Source: a virus. From it: DNA of 58,531 bases. Below the pieces are notes generated by a model that saw only the letters and a list, made by a program, of their open reading frames with translations, was not told where the DNA came from and searched no databases. The stretch spans positions 1-58,531 of the IMG/VR virus record IMGVR_UViG_3300032297_000473. One strand, given 5' to 3'. Positions 1 through 8,606 of the stretch are shown in pieces. A program made the position numbers and the translations under genes. Each line of letters starts with the position of its first letter. Position 1 is the first letter of the stretch.

Positions 1-378
1 ATGTCGGGTGTAACATTTGTAAATGCAGATGGCACAACAGCAAAAACAGTATTTACTGCTGGTTCAAATGATAGCGATGTAAAGGGTATATGGGCCACAA
101 CAGATGATACTTCTGCTGTAAATTTAAAATTGTTTTTATACAACGGAGTTACAAGTTATTTACTAGGTTGTGTAAATATTCCTACATTGTCTGGAACAAA
201 TGGAACAGCGGCAACCGTTAATTTGTTAAATAGTGCATATTTACCGGGATTATTACTAGATGCGTCTGGAAAAAATTATATTCCGTTGAAAACCGGATGG
301 AGCATAACCGTTGCTCCATTAGTTAGTATCACATCAACAAAAACATGCTGGATTTCTGCTGCTGGACATGATTATTAA
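1..378 (+). CDS. Small phage structural protein, probably 5'-truncated by the window edge
   Basis: The 125-residue product is rich in Thr, Ser, Gly and small hydrophobics and looks all-beta. The run VNADGTTAKTVFTAGSNDSD followed later by LLGCVNIP, NGTAATVNLLNS and LPLKTGW-type segments resembles a small virion-associated family common in tailed phages, recalled from general knowledge rather than searched. The reading frame is already open at base 1 and the ATG there lies in what is normally an interior position for that family, so the real start may lie outside the window. The next gene begins 3 nt after the stop, which suggests one transcription unit with the two following structural genes. 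Its exact place in the virion is unknown. Confidence 0.6.
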   Translation: MSGVTFVNADGTTAKTVFTAGSNDSDVKGIWATTDDTSAVNLKLFLYNGVTSYLLGCVNIPTLSGTNGTAATVNLLNSAYLPGLLLDASGKNYIPLKTGWSITVAPLVSITSTKTCWISAAGHDY

Positions 379-381
379 AAT

Positions 382-828
382 ATGCAGTTTATATTTCCAA
401 AACGCCCACTTGGACAAACTAAAATAAATAATTTTAGTAATCTCGTATATCCAAATATAGGATCGGTGTTTAATATCCGTATAGTCGCAGGAAGTATAAA
501 TGTAAGCACTTGCGGACTATCAACACTATTGGGTGAAACCAATTTACAGTCACTTGATATAGGCACATGTGGACTTTCTATAGAATTGGGTGAAACAAAT
601 TTACAATCATTGGATGTAAGTACATGTGCATTGTTAACTATGTTAGGTGAAACAAATTTACAATCATTGGATGTAAGTACATGTGGATTGTTAACTATGT
701 TAGGTGAAACAAATTTACAATCATTGGATGTAAGTACATGTGGATTTTTAATAATTTTAGGAGAAACAAATTTACAATCATTGGATGTAAGTACATGTGG
801 ATTTTTAATAATTTTAGGAGAAACATAA
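382..828 (+). CDS. Tandem-repeat (LRR-like) protein of unknown function
   Basis: The 148-residue protein has a short unique N-terminus (about 45 residues) followed by about five and a half copies of a 19-residue unit, LGETNLQSLDVSTCGLLTM. The spacing of Leu and the LxSLDVS core recall bacterial BspA/Bacteroides-type leucine-rich repeats, although 19 residues is short for them. Each unit carries one Cys in the same position, giving a Cys ladder. The coding DNA repeats are almost identical in the last three units, and the stop codon falls inside a unit, so the gene looks as if it has expanded or contracted recently. It sits between two structural genes, so a virion or adhesion role is a fair guess but not shown. 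Confidence 0.6.
   Translation: MQFIFPKRPLGQTKINNFSNLVYPNIGSVFNIRIVAGSINVSTCGLSTLLGETNLQSLDIGTCGLSIELGETNLQSLDVSTCALLTMLGETNLQSLDVSTCGLLTMLGETNLQSLDVSTCGFLIILGETNLQSLDVSTCGFLIILGET
531..828 (+). repeat. 57-bp direct tandem repeats inside a coding region
   Basis: A 57-bp unit (19 codons) is repeated about five times. The junction GGTGAAAC recurs at 532, 589 and every 57 bases afterwards. The 5' units have diverged (accaatttacagtcacttga) while the 3' units are nearly identical (acaaatttacaatcattgga), the pattern expected from recent slippage or unequal recombination at the 3' end. The reading frame is preserved. Confidence 0.9.
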
Positions 829-832
829 ATTT

Positions 833-2059
833 ATGGCACGATTAGTTTTTTTAGGATTTGATTATGTTTGGGACGGAACGATACCTCAAAGTGTAAGTTA
901 CATACCGACACTTCCACCCGGAGTTAGATATGTTAGTCCATCATCGGATACTACATTTTACACGCCACTTCAAGCATATGTAGCGAGTTTGGGGAGTTAT
1001 TTATATAATACTTTAGCTGGATATAATTTAAACTCTTCAGCATTGGGCGGCGCGGGTGGCGGCGGTGTCTTAGGAGGAAGTTCTTTAGCAGGTAGTGGTG
1101 TTAATTCTGTGGCAATTTCTTCTTCACTTTTATCTAATAATCGTACATTATATATACATGCACATTGGGCAGGACAAACACTATACACTATAAGCGGGTC
1201 ATCATTTATAAACAAAGAAGCGCGATATCAAATATTTAAATGGGGCGATCTCGCTTTGCGGATAAATTCCGTCGTCAATACAAATAATTCACCTGTTCAG
1301 GGAACTTATATATTCGACATGATGAACGGAGAAACCGTATTAGGATCAATTACAAAAGCAAATTATTTAAGTTTGCAATGGTCAAATATAAAAATCAAAG
1401 CAGCACTACATGATACAACAGGTTCATTTTATGTAAATATTGACGGCACCACTGGAAGTTTTGAAAACATTAATACAGTTGCTACAACTTCATTTGCATC
1501 AATTAGCAATTTATATATGGGTGCTGGATATGTTGGTTCTGCCGCAGCATCTTCTGGTAGTAGCGTTATTATTGGGTGGCCTTTATTAGATGATGTTTTA
1601 ATAAATGATACTGCGTTTGAAACAACCAAACCATACGGTAGAAGACTTTCATTGACAGCTGATTCAACTACAAGTGGATGGACTGCGGTCGGAGCATCCA
1701 CAATATTTGGCGCATTGACTGGATCTGGATATGCCAGAGGCACAAATAATGGATCATATACTACAATAGTTCCAAATACATTTACCACAACGAGTTTAAC
1801 TAATGTAATAGGATATCAAATAGTACCGGGAACTGTAAGTAATGTAGATGTTGATTTTAATAGAAAATTAAAAGTTGGTATTGACGATGGATTGGGAAAT
1901 GTTGTATATGATCCTTATATTCAAACATTAGAACTACCAACAACTAGTAGTTATTTGCATCCTCAAACGGCTACTTTATTTTATTCAACGGGCACAACTG
2001 ACTTTGATATTACAAAATCTGCTGCTGCGCAATACAAATTAAGATTGGAAGTTATATAA
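833..2059 (+). CDS. Predicted virion protein with a concanavalin/LamG-like region
   Basis: The product has 408 residues. The N-terminal part has a Gly-rich linker (GGAGGGGVLGGSSLAGSG, about residues 74-91). The middle part (about residues 100-270) alternates beta-strand-like segments and ends in a LYMGAGY...LDDVLINDTAF stretch, the arrangement of LamG/concanavalin-type carbohydrate-binding domains found on tail and capsid-decoration proteins. The C-terminal part is again beta-rich. There is no signal peptide or membrane segment. It starts 5 nt after the repeat gene. It is probably a surface-exposed adhesin or fibre component. The domain call rests on pattern only and needs a profile search. 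Confidence 0.5.
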   Translation: MARLVFLGFDYVWDGTIPQSVSYIPTLPPGVRYVSPSSDTTFYTPLQAYVASLGSYLYNTLAGYNLNSSALGGAGGGGVLGGSSLAGSGVNSVAISSSLLSNNRTLYIHAHWAGQTLYTISGSSFINKEARYQIFKWGDLALRINSVVNTNNSPVQGTYIFDMMNGETVLGSITKANYLSLQWSNIKIKAALHDTTGSFYVNIDGTTGSFENINTVATTSFASISNLYMGAGYVGSAAASSGSSVIIGWPLLDDVLINDTAFETTKPYGRRLSLTADSTTSGWTAVGASTIFGALTGSGYARGTNNGSYTTIVPNTFTTTSLTNVIGYQIVPGTVSNVDVDFNRKLKVGIDDGLGNVVYDPYIQTLELPTTSSYLHPQTATLFYSTGTTDFDITKSAAAQYKLRLEVI

Positions 2060-2066
2060 AAAAATA

Positions 2067-2105
2067 TATAAATATTAGAATCTTGAATTTTTGACGTATA
2101 TTTAT
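2067..2105 (+). promoter_or_regulatory. Late-promoter-like boxes upstream of the tail sheath gene
   Basis: TATAAATA at 2067-2074 is an exact match to the T4 late promoter -10 element, and TATTTAT at 2099-2105 matches the box seen before many other genes in this window. The sheath ATG follows about 50 nt later with a Shine-Dalgarno AGGA at 2141-2144. Either box would give a normal leader with a ribosome binding site. Confidence 0.5.
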
Positions 2106-2154
2106 ATTTAGTTTAATATAACAAAAAAAACTGATTTGAAAGGAAATTTAATAT

Positions 2155-5100
2155 ATGCCAATTACTGAAGGTGGAAAATTTAGCCCAGAAGATAGAATCG
2201 TTAGTCCCGGTGTGTTTACCCGCGAAAACGATTTGAGCGGCATTGCTCAAGGAGTCGCAGATATTGGCGCAGCAATTGTTGCTCCATTTCCGCAAGGACC
2301 GGGTTTTGCCCCAACATTAGTTACCAGTACTGCTGATTTAGAAGCAAAATTTGGTGTAGCTGATGGTGTTTATTACGGTCCATACACAGCAAAAGAATAT
2401 TTGAAGGAAAAGGGATTCGTAACAGTTGTTCGTGTAGGTGCATTAACCGGATACAACCAAAATAATCCATACGTTATTTGGGCCGAACCGGGTTCATGGG
2501 CACGTAGTGGCAGTGCAGGTGCGTTTAATAGTGCTAGTTCGTATGTTTTGTATGATACCAATGATTTAGCAGCCACCTTTGAATATACAGCATCAAGCAC
2601 AAGTGGATCGTTAACATTTTTAAGTGGAGCATCATTTATTGGTAAGTTTGCAAGTGGCGCAGGTGATGGTATCGTATTAAACTCTAGTTCAGGTAGTGCG
2701 TTATACAACAATAAACAATTTGCATTTTCATTTCCAGCAAATACTACTGCATCATCATTGCGTGTTACAAGCAGCATTCAAGGCGGCGGTGCAAGTGGTA
2801 CTACGAAATTATTACAAGCATTAACTGAAACTGCTGGAGCAAGCGGTAGTGTAAGTGGATCATTTGCAGAGGGAGGTATTACTGTTGTAAACACTGACAA
2901 TGGTATTATTACTGATAGTAGCGCAATTAAATTGATCAGTGGATCATTTACATCATCTGTGGCATCTGGTGGCTGCGGTGTTCAATTGCTTATTAATGGT
3001 ATTATTAGTGGATCTTTCGGTCGATTAACAGGACAATTTAGTGCTGATAACGGCAGTTATGGCGACCCTTGTAGTCCAGTGTCACAAAGCGGTCGTTTGC
3101 CACAAATTTTGGCCGTTTTAGCAGATACACAACACGCAACACTTGACTCAACACTTAGTGCTGCTGGATTCAGTGGCAGTGTGTTAACTTTAGTTACTGC
3201 TTCATCTGGTACATATAGTGGTAGTGTAGATCAAGCTGCATTAAACTTTCAATTACAATTGAAGAGTGATAATAGTACCATAGGTTACTATGATTTCTCA
3301 TTGGACCCAGCAAGCAACAAATATATTACCAATGTATTTGGTACTGATGCAACCGCTGGTAATCCAGCAAAACAAGTTGCAGGAACCAAAATTGAAGCTG
3401 CTTATTTGTATAAATTCTTCGGTAGCAGTGTTCAACGTGTCGCTGCAAAATATTTGACTGACGGTTGGCAAATTCGTGGTGGTACATTCCCAAGTGCTAG
3501 TTTCACAACTGGTAATCCATTGACATTCACCGATTCATATTCATTGAATTTGAATGCTGGTGATAGCAGTTTTGGATTGACGCATGCATATACTCCTTGG
3601 GTAAAGAGTCAAGGTATTGCTCCGTGGAGTGCAGATGGTAGTGCCGCAAATGCAACCAAATTTGAATTGTTTAAAGTTCATACATTGGCAGATGGTACTT
3701 ATACCAATCAAAAATACAAGATTGAAATTAGCAATGTAAAATTGGCTGGCACAGTTGCTGGTAGTGATTGGGGTAGCTTCACATTGGCAGTACGTGACTT
3801 TAGCGACACTGAAAAGAAACCTAAATATTTGGAAATCTTCCAAAATTTGAGTTTGGACCCAGATAGCGCAAACTTTATTGCACGTCGTATTGGTGATCGC
3901 TACAATTATATTACCTATGCAGGTAAGATTATTGAATTTGGTACTTATAGCAACTTGAGTAAATACATTCGTATTGAAATGAGCGAAATTGCTTATCCAG
4001 TAAGCGCAGTACCTTATGGTTTCCAAGCATATACAACTCCAATTGGTAGCACAGCAACTCATTATGTTCCAATTGTTAAATACAGCAAAGCAAGTATTTA
4101 TGGTCAAGCACCGGGCAAATATGCATCCGGCACGGTATTCGGTGATAATCCATTGGGTGCTGATGATGAATTGACTGCATTGTATCCAACAGCAAGTGCT
4201 GGAGTAACTGTAGCAGAAGATACATTACAATATTTTGCTCCAATTCCAGCTATGGGCGCAAATGATAGCAATGGTAAGAATATTGACTTCGACTTGGGCG
4301 ATGTATTGGGTAGCGGTAGTGCTGCTTATATTGCAACAACTGGTAGTTTGTTACCAGCAGCAACAAGTGGTAGTGTTCCATCTGTATACGATGCCGCAAA
4401 TGAATCAAATTATGTCAAGATGCGTAAATTCGTAATCGGTTTCCAAGGTGGATTTGATGGTCAAAGTCCAGCAATTCCAATTAATGTTGGTAGCGATATC
4501 ACAGCAGGCAATACACAAGGTTTGAATTGTACTAACATTAATAGTGGTGGTAGTATTGCTTACAAACAAGTTGTGGGTGCTCTTGGTAATGCGGATGAAT
4601 TTGATATCAACTTGATTGCTACACCGGGTATCTTCCATAGTCAACATAGTTATGTTGCACAATTGGTAATCGATATGTGCGAAGCTCGCGGAGATTGTTT
4701 CTATATTATGGATAACATTATCTTCCCTAAGAGTAATCAAACTGTCGGTATGATTGATGCTGCTGTAAATGATGTTTCAACAATTGATAGCAATTATGTT
4801 GGCACATATTATCCATGGATCAAGATTCTTGATACCAATATGAACAAGATCATCAGTGTTCCACCAAGTGTTATTATGCCAGCAATTTATGCTGCAAATG
4901 ATAATTCAAGTGCCGAATGGTTTGCTCCAGCCGGTTTGAATCGTGGTGGTATTGCACAAGCTGTTCAAGTTCTTGATAGATTGACACACGCTGAACGTGA
5001 TGTGTTGTATGAAGGTCGTGTTAACCCAATCGCAGCATTTCCGGGTCAAGGAATTTGTGTATGGGGTCAAAAGACACTTCAAATCAAACCAAGCGCATTG

Positions 5101-5421
5101 GATCGTATCAATGTTCGTCGCTTGTTGATTGCATTGAAGAAATTTATTGCAAGTTCAAGCAAGTTCTTGGTATTCGAACAAAATGTTGCTGCAACAAGAA
5201 ATCGTTTCTTGAGTATTGTAAATCCATATTTGGAAAGCGTACAACAACGTAGTGGTTTGTATGCATTCCAAGTCAAAATGGATGCTGAAAACAATACACC
5301 AGACTTGATCGATAGAAATGTTCTTTACGGTCAAATCTACTTGCAACCAGCAAAGACTGCTGAATTCATCGTACTTGACTTCAACATCTTGCCAACTGGT
5401 GCTCAATTTCCCGGCGCATAA
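2155..5421 (+). CDS. Tail sheath protein (T4 gp18-like), enlarged
   Basis: This is the subunit of the contractile sheath around the tail tube. The N-terminus (SPGVFTRENDLS, about residues 17-28) is the typical sheath start. The C-terminal approx. 160 residues (LTHAERDVLYEGRVNPIAAF ... IALKKFIASSSKFLVFEQN ... YGQIYLQPAKTAEFIVLDFN) are the conserved sheath domain that locks neighbouring subunits. At 1088 residues it is far larger than T4 gp18 (about 660). The extra length lies mainly in a Ser/Gly/Thr-rich beta region at about residues 115-390, which looks like inserted surface domains. The ATG has a good Shine-Dalgarno (AGGA, 10 nt upstream) and late-promoter-like boxes. Leucine codons in the conserved C-terminal half are nearly all TTG, as in the other abundant virion genes. 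A strong terminator follows. Confidence 0.95.
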   Translation: MPITEGGKFSPEDRIVSPGVFTRENDLSGIAQGVADIGAAIVAPFPQGPGFAPTLVTSTADLEAKFGVADGVYYGPYTAKEYLKEKGFVTVVRVGALTGYNQNNPYVIWAEPGSWARSGSAGAFNSASSYVLYDTNDLAATFEYTASSTSGSLTFLSGASFIGKFASGAGDGIVLNSSSGSALYNNKQFAFSFPANTTASSLRVTSSIQGGGASGTTKLLQALTETAGASGSVSGSFAEGGITVVNTDNGIITDSSAIKLISGSFTSSVASGGCGVQLLINGIISGSFGRLTGQFSADNGSYGDPCSPVSQSGRLPQILAVLADTQHATLDSTLSAAGFSGSVLTLVTASSGTYSGSVDQAALNFQLQLKSDNSTIGYYDFSLDPASNKYITNVFGTDATAGNPAKQVAGTKIEAAYLYKFFGSSVQRVAAKYLTDGWQIRGGTFPSASFTTGNPLTFTDSYSLNLNAGDSSFGLTHAYTPWVKSQGIAPWSADGSAANATKFELFKVHTLADGTYTNQKYKIEISNVKLAGTVAGSDWGSFTLAVRDFSDTEKKPKYLEIFQNLSLDPDSANFIARRIGDRYNYITYAGKIIEFGTYSNLSKYIRIEMSEIAYPVSAVPYGFQAYTTPIGSTATHYVPIVKYSKASIYGQAPGKYASGTVFGDNPLGADDELTALYPTASAGVTVAEDTLQYFAPIPAMGANDSNGKNIDFDLGDVLGSGSAAYIATTGSLLPAATSGSVPSVYDAANESNYVKMRKFVIGFQGGFDGQSPAIPINVGSDITAGNTQGLNCTNINSGGSIAYKQVVGALGNADEFDINLIATPGIFHSQHSYVAQLVIDMCEARGDCFYIMDNIIFPKSNQTVGMIDAAVNDVSTIDSNYVGTYYPWIKILDTNMNKIISVPPSVIMPAIYAANDNSSAEWFAPAGLNRGGIAQAVQVLDRLTHAERDVLYEGRVNPIAAFPGQGICVWGQKTLQIKPSALDRINVRRLLIALKKFIASSSKFLVFEQNVAATRNRFLSIVNPYLESVQQRSGLYAFQVKMDAENNTPDLIDRNVLYGQIYLQPAKTAEFIVLDFNILPTGAQFPGA

Positions 5422-5441
5422 TTAGTTCCTAAAAAATCAGA

Positions 5442-5471
5442 CCCTGCTAGAGAAATCTAGCAGGGTTTTTT
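5442..5471 (+). terminator. Intrinsic terminator after the sheath gene
   Basis: A perfect 10-bp stem CCCTGCTAGA / TCTAGCAGGG closes a GAAA tetraloop (5452-5455) and is followed directly by a T run. It separates the sheath gene from the oxidoreductase gene. Confidence 0.95.
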
Positions 5472-5485
5472 ATTGACTTACTATA

Positions 5486-5492
5486 TATTTAT
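5486..5492 (+). promoter_or_regulatory. TATTTAT box, 4 nt before the oxidoreductase ATG
   Basis: TATTTAT lies between the sheath terminator and the ATG at 5497 with a 4-nt gap. No Shine-Dalgarno is present. If it is a -10 element, transcription would start at or just inside the start codon. Confidence 0.4.
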
Positions 5493-5496
5493 ATAT

Positions 5497-6261
5497 ATGA
5501 TTCATCTATCTGACCTATTACACGAAACAAAACTACCATCAAGTGAAATTGATATGGATGCTTATGCTCGTAAGTACTTGAAAACAATAGATTATCTAAA
5601 AAATAAGAAGAAAACATTATTACTTACAACTAGCAATAGATGGATACAACACAAAGATGATGTGCCAAAAAGTACTCAATTGGCATTAAAAATAAAAGAA
5701 ACTCTTGGAAGTGATAAAATAGTTCATCTTGATATTCCAAAATTAAATATTTTACCATGTGAAGGTAATGTTAGTAGCAACAAACAATTTGGTGGATATC
5801 ATTGCGGTACAAAAGAATCGGCATTAAAAGATAAAGAAAAAAATCCTACGGGAAATCATCGTTGTTGGTGTAGTTACAACAACAAAAATGATGAATTATG
5901 GAAAGTCAGTAAAGAACTTTTTGAATGTGATGCGGTTGTATTCTTTACAAGCATTAGATGGGGACAAGCCAATAGTTTTTACCAAAAATTAATTGAAAGA
6001 TTAAATTGGCTTGAAAGCCGACATGCTACATTGGGAGAAAGCAATATTGTTAAAAACATTGACGCTGGATTTATTGCAGTTGGTCAAAATTGGAACGGTC
6101 CAAGTGTTGTGAAAACTCAAAAACAAGTTTTTGAGTTTTTTGGATTCAATACTCCAAATGATTTGTTTTGGAATTGGCAATATACAAATGATCCGTGGGA
6201 TGAATCAAAACGTTCATATAATAATGCTTCTGGAGTTTTTAACGAAACATTTAAAATATAA
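5497..6261 (+). CDS. Flavodoxin-fold NAD(P)H-dependent oxidoreductase with a capsid-targeting-like leader
   Basis: The product has 254 residues. After the leader MIHLSDLLHE (predicted cut after E10), the chain shows a Rossmann/flavodoxin-like pattern: KTLLLTTSNRW at the first strand, a Cys-rich middle (CEGN ... YHCGT ... HRCWC), then DAVVFFTSIRWGQANSFYQK and ERLNWL. The RWG/ERL region is typical of the flavin-binding face of NADPH-dependent FMN reductases and related iron-sulfur flavoproteins. It would bind FMN and possibly a metal or Fe-S cluster through the Cys residues. The start at 5497 is preferred over an in-frame alternative start codon at 5473 because the latter lies within the terminator tail and because the leader then matches those of other genes. 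It stands alone between the sheath terminator and the terminase pair. Confidence 0.7.
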   Translation: MIHLSDLLHETKLPSSEIDMDAYARKYLKTIDYLKNKKKTLLLTTSNRWIQHKDDVPKSTQLALKIKETLGSDKIVHLDIPKLNILPCEGNVSSNKQFGGYHCGTKESALKDKEKNPTGNHRCWCSYNNKNDELWKVSKELFECDAVVFFTSIRWGQANSFYQKLIERLNWLESRHATLGESNIVKNIDAGFIAVGQNWNGPSVVKTQKQVFEFFGFNTPNDLFWNWQYTNDPWDESKRSYNNASGVFNETFKI

Positions 6262-6313
6262 AAAAATTATATAGATATTATTTTATATGTAATAAAGGCT
6301 GTTATAACAATTT

Positions 6314-7003
6314 ATGAAAAAAGCATCAGGAAAGAGTAATTTAAGTATTGTACGTGATTATCTTGAAGGAACAAGACCATTTATTCAAGTGGGATATGAC
6401 GAAAATGTGGCATTGCAAAGTAGAAAAGAAGGAGAAGAATGGGAGGACAGTAATGGTGTCAAATGGATAAAAAAGAATGGTTATAAACATCGTGTAAGCA
6501 AAAAGGCGCAATATGTTTTTGAACAACGTTGTACTGTTTGTAACGCTGACATGAAATGGGGAAATCATCTTGATCAAAAAATATATCCTAAAACACAACG
6601 TTGTTATGAATGCAATATTGAATTCGAATGCATTTTAAGAAGCACTGGTATTTATAATGATTATGAAAAATTTAAGATGATTAACAATGAATTATCAATG
6701 ATGAAGGATTTTAAATCAAAAGTTGTTGACAGTATTGCTTATCTTGAAAATTATACACCACAAAGCAAAAATCCTCAATTTTTTAACGAAGATGGCAGCA
6801 ATGAAATTTGGGTAGATGATACAGATAGACGTGAAATTGTATTGAAAGATTTGAAAGAAGATCTTGATAAAGTCAATAGTGGAATCGCATTAGCAGAAAG
6901 TGAATTGGTTAAATTAAATTATAACGTTGCTCTTGATCCAAATATTAATAAATTAACATTGAAAAAGATACAGGAAAAAGAGGAGAAATTGCAAAATGGC
7001 TGA
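6314..7003 (+). CDS. Zinc-finger protein in the small-terminase position
   Basis: The product has 229 residues. Paired CxxC motifs (C73-T-V-C76 and C97-Y-E-C100) separated by about 20 residues form a likely zinc ribbon. The C-terminal half (about residues 115-229) is charged and strongly helical, probably coiled coil (LKEDLDKVNSGIALAESELVKL). The stop overlaps the start of the large terminase gene by 8 nt, so the two are translationally coupled. In T4 the gene in this place encodes the small terminase gp16. This protein has no visible similarity to gp16, and the assignment rests on position and the helical C-terminus only. A DNA-binding or packaging-accessory role is the best guess. Confidence 0.5.
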   Translation: MKKASGKSNLSIVRDYLEGTRPFIQVGYDENVALQSRKEGEEWEDSNGVKWIKKNGYKHRVSKKAQYVFEQRCTVCNADMKWGNHLDQKIYPKTQRCYECNIEFECILRSTGIYNDYEKFKMINNELSMMKDFKSKVVDSIAYLENYTPQSKNPQFFNEDGSNEIWVDDTDRREIVLKDLKEDLDKVNSGIALAESELVKLNYNVALDPNINKLTLKKIQEKEEKLQNG

Positions 7004-8591
7004 AAAATCATTAAAAGAAATCATCAAAGAAGAGTATAAGAAATGTTTGGTTGATCCAATATATTTCATGAAGAAATATGTGAAGATTCAACATCCTATT
7101 CGCGGCACAATTAATTTTGATTTGTATCCTTTTCAAGAAGAAACATTAAGTGGATTGGTAGAAAATGATTTTAATATCATTTTAAAAAGTCGTCAAATGG
7201 GTATTAGTACATTGGTTGCCGCATATAGTTTGTGGCTAATGGTATTTCATACAGATAAAAATATTCGCTGTATTAGTATTACACAAGAAACAAGTAAAGA
7301 AATCGTTACGCGTGTTAGATTTGCTAATGATAATTTACCAGTTTGGTTGAAAGTACCCGTTGTTGAAAACAATCGTCTTTCTTTGGTATTAAAAAATGGT
7401 AGTACAATTAAGGCAGAAAGTAGTGCAGGTACAGCAGGACGTTCGGCGGCATTGTCATTACTAATTATTGACGAAGCTGCATTTATTGATAATATTGAAG
7501 AAATATGGTTGTCTGCTCAATACACATTGAGTACAGGTGGTCGTGCAATTGTTTTGAGTACACCAAATGGAGTTGGTAATTTCTTTCACAATACATGGGT
7601 TGACGCTGAAGCAAAGAAAAATAACTTTCATACAATTAAGTTGCCGTGGCATCTGCATCCAGAACGTGATCAAAAATGGCGCGATCAACAAACAGCTTTG
7701 AGTGGTGTAAAAGGTTCTGCACAAGAATGTGATTGTGATTTTAGTACTACCGGTAATACTGTAATTGATATTCCTACATTAGATTTTTACAAAAATGAAA
7801 AAGTTAAAGATCCAATAGAAATGCGTGGTATTGATAAAAGTTATTGGGTATGGGAATATCCAGATTATAGTCGCAGTTATATTGTTTGCGCTGACGTTGC
7901 CCGTGGAGATGGAGCCGATTATAGTGCATTTCATGTAATTGATATTGAAAGTTTCACGCAAGTTGCCGAATATCAAGGTCAAATTAATACTAAAGATTAC
8001 GGCAATATGTTGGTTAGTGTTGCAACCGAATACAACAATGCATTGTTGGTAGTTGAAAATGCAAATATTGGATGGGCAGTATTACAGCAAATTATTGATC
8101 GTGGTTATCCTAACACATTTTATAGCAGTGCTGATCTTCAATATGTAGATATTGAACGTCAGATATCAAACAAATTTAATGCTATGGAAAAGAAGATGGT
8201 GCCGGGATTTACTACAACAATGAAGACTCGTCCGTTGATTGTATCTCGTTTGGAAATGTATTTTAGAGAACGTAGCATTGAGGTTCGTTCGACAAGATTG
8301 GTAAACGAATTGAGAACGTTTATTTGGAATGGTAACAAACCAGAAGCATTGCCAAAATATCATGACGATCTTGTAATGTCATTTAGTATTGGTATGTGGG
8401 TACGTGATACTGCATTAAAATTGCGTCAACAAGGTGTTGATATCACTAAGAGTTTGATAAACAACATCAATAAGCTTGGAAATGCAGATCCGATTTATAA
8501 AACCGGAAATTTAACTGCTCAACAAGCATGGGAAATGAATATCGGAAAAACCGGTAATGATAAAAAAGAGTCTTTAAATTGGTTATTATAA
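6996..8591 (+). CDS. Large terminase subunit (T4 gp17-like ATPase-nuclease)
   Basis: This is the DNA packaging motor. The product has 531 residues. The N-terminal ATPase has a Walker A-type SRQMGIST (residues 65-72), Walker B LLIIDE (about 155-160) with catalytic Glu, and a coupling motif LSTPNG (187-192). The C-terminal RNase H-like nuclease has DVARGDGADYSAFHVID as its first acidic motif, VVENANIGWAVLQQI in the middle and the late acidic motif HDDLVMSF near residue 460. The length is close to T4 gp17 (610) without its N-terminal extension. AGGAG lies 10 nt before the ATG inside the upstream gene. The portal gene follows 15 nt later. Confidence 0.95.
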   Translation: MAEKSLKEIIKEEYKKCLVDPIYFMKKYVKIQHPIRGTINFDLYPFQEETLSGLVENDFNIILKSRQMGISTLVAAYSLWLMVFHTDKNIRCISITQETSKEIVTRVRFANDNLPVWLKVPVVENNRLSLVLKNGSTIKAESSAGTAGRSAALSLLIIDEAAFIDNIEEIWLSAQYTLSTGGRAIVLSTPNGVGNFFHNTWVDAEAKKNNFHTIKLPWHLHPERDQKWRDQQTALSGVKGSAQECDCDFSTTGNTVIDIPTLDFYKNEKVKDPIEMRGIDKSYWVWEYPDYSRSYIVCADVARGDGADYSAFHVIDIESFTQVAEYQGQINTKDYGNMLVSVATEYNNALLVVENANIGWAVLQQIIDRGYPNTFYSSADLQYVDIERQISNKFNAMEKKMVPGFTTTMKTRPLIVSRLEMYFRERSIEVRSTRLVNELRTFIWNGNKPEALPKYHDDLVMSFSIGMWVRDTALKLRQQGVDITKSLINNINKLGNADPIYKTGNLTAQQAWEMNIGKTGNDKKESLNWLL

Positions 8592-8606
8592 GATATATAT
8601 ACAAAT

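Noticed and set aside
531-828. CRISPR array
   Set aside because: The 57-bp units are adjacent with no unique spacers, and they translate in frame as a repeat protein.
3541-4107. Antisense open frame (188 codons) opposite the sheath gene
   Set aside because: It is rich in Cys, Ile and Thr as expected from the reverse complement of the biased sheath codons; nothing supports expression.
5473-5496. Upstream start for the oxidoreductase
   Set aside because: It would add residues encoded by the terminator tail and the TATTTAT box and would hide the shared leader.
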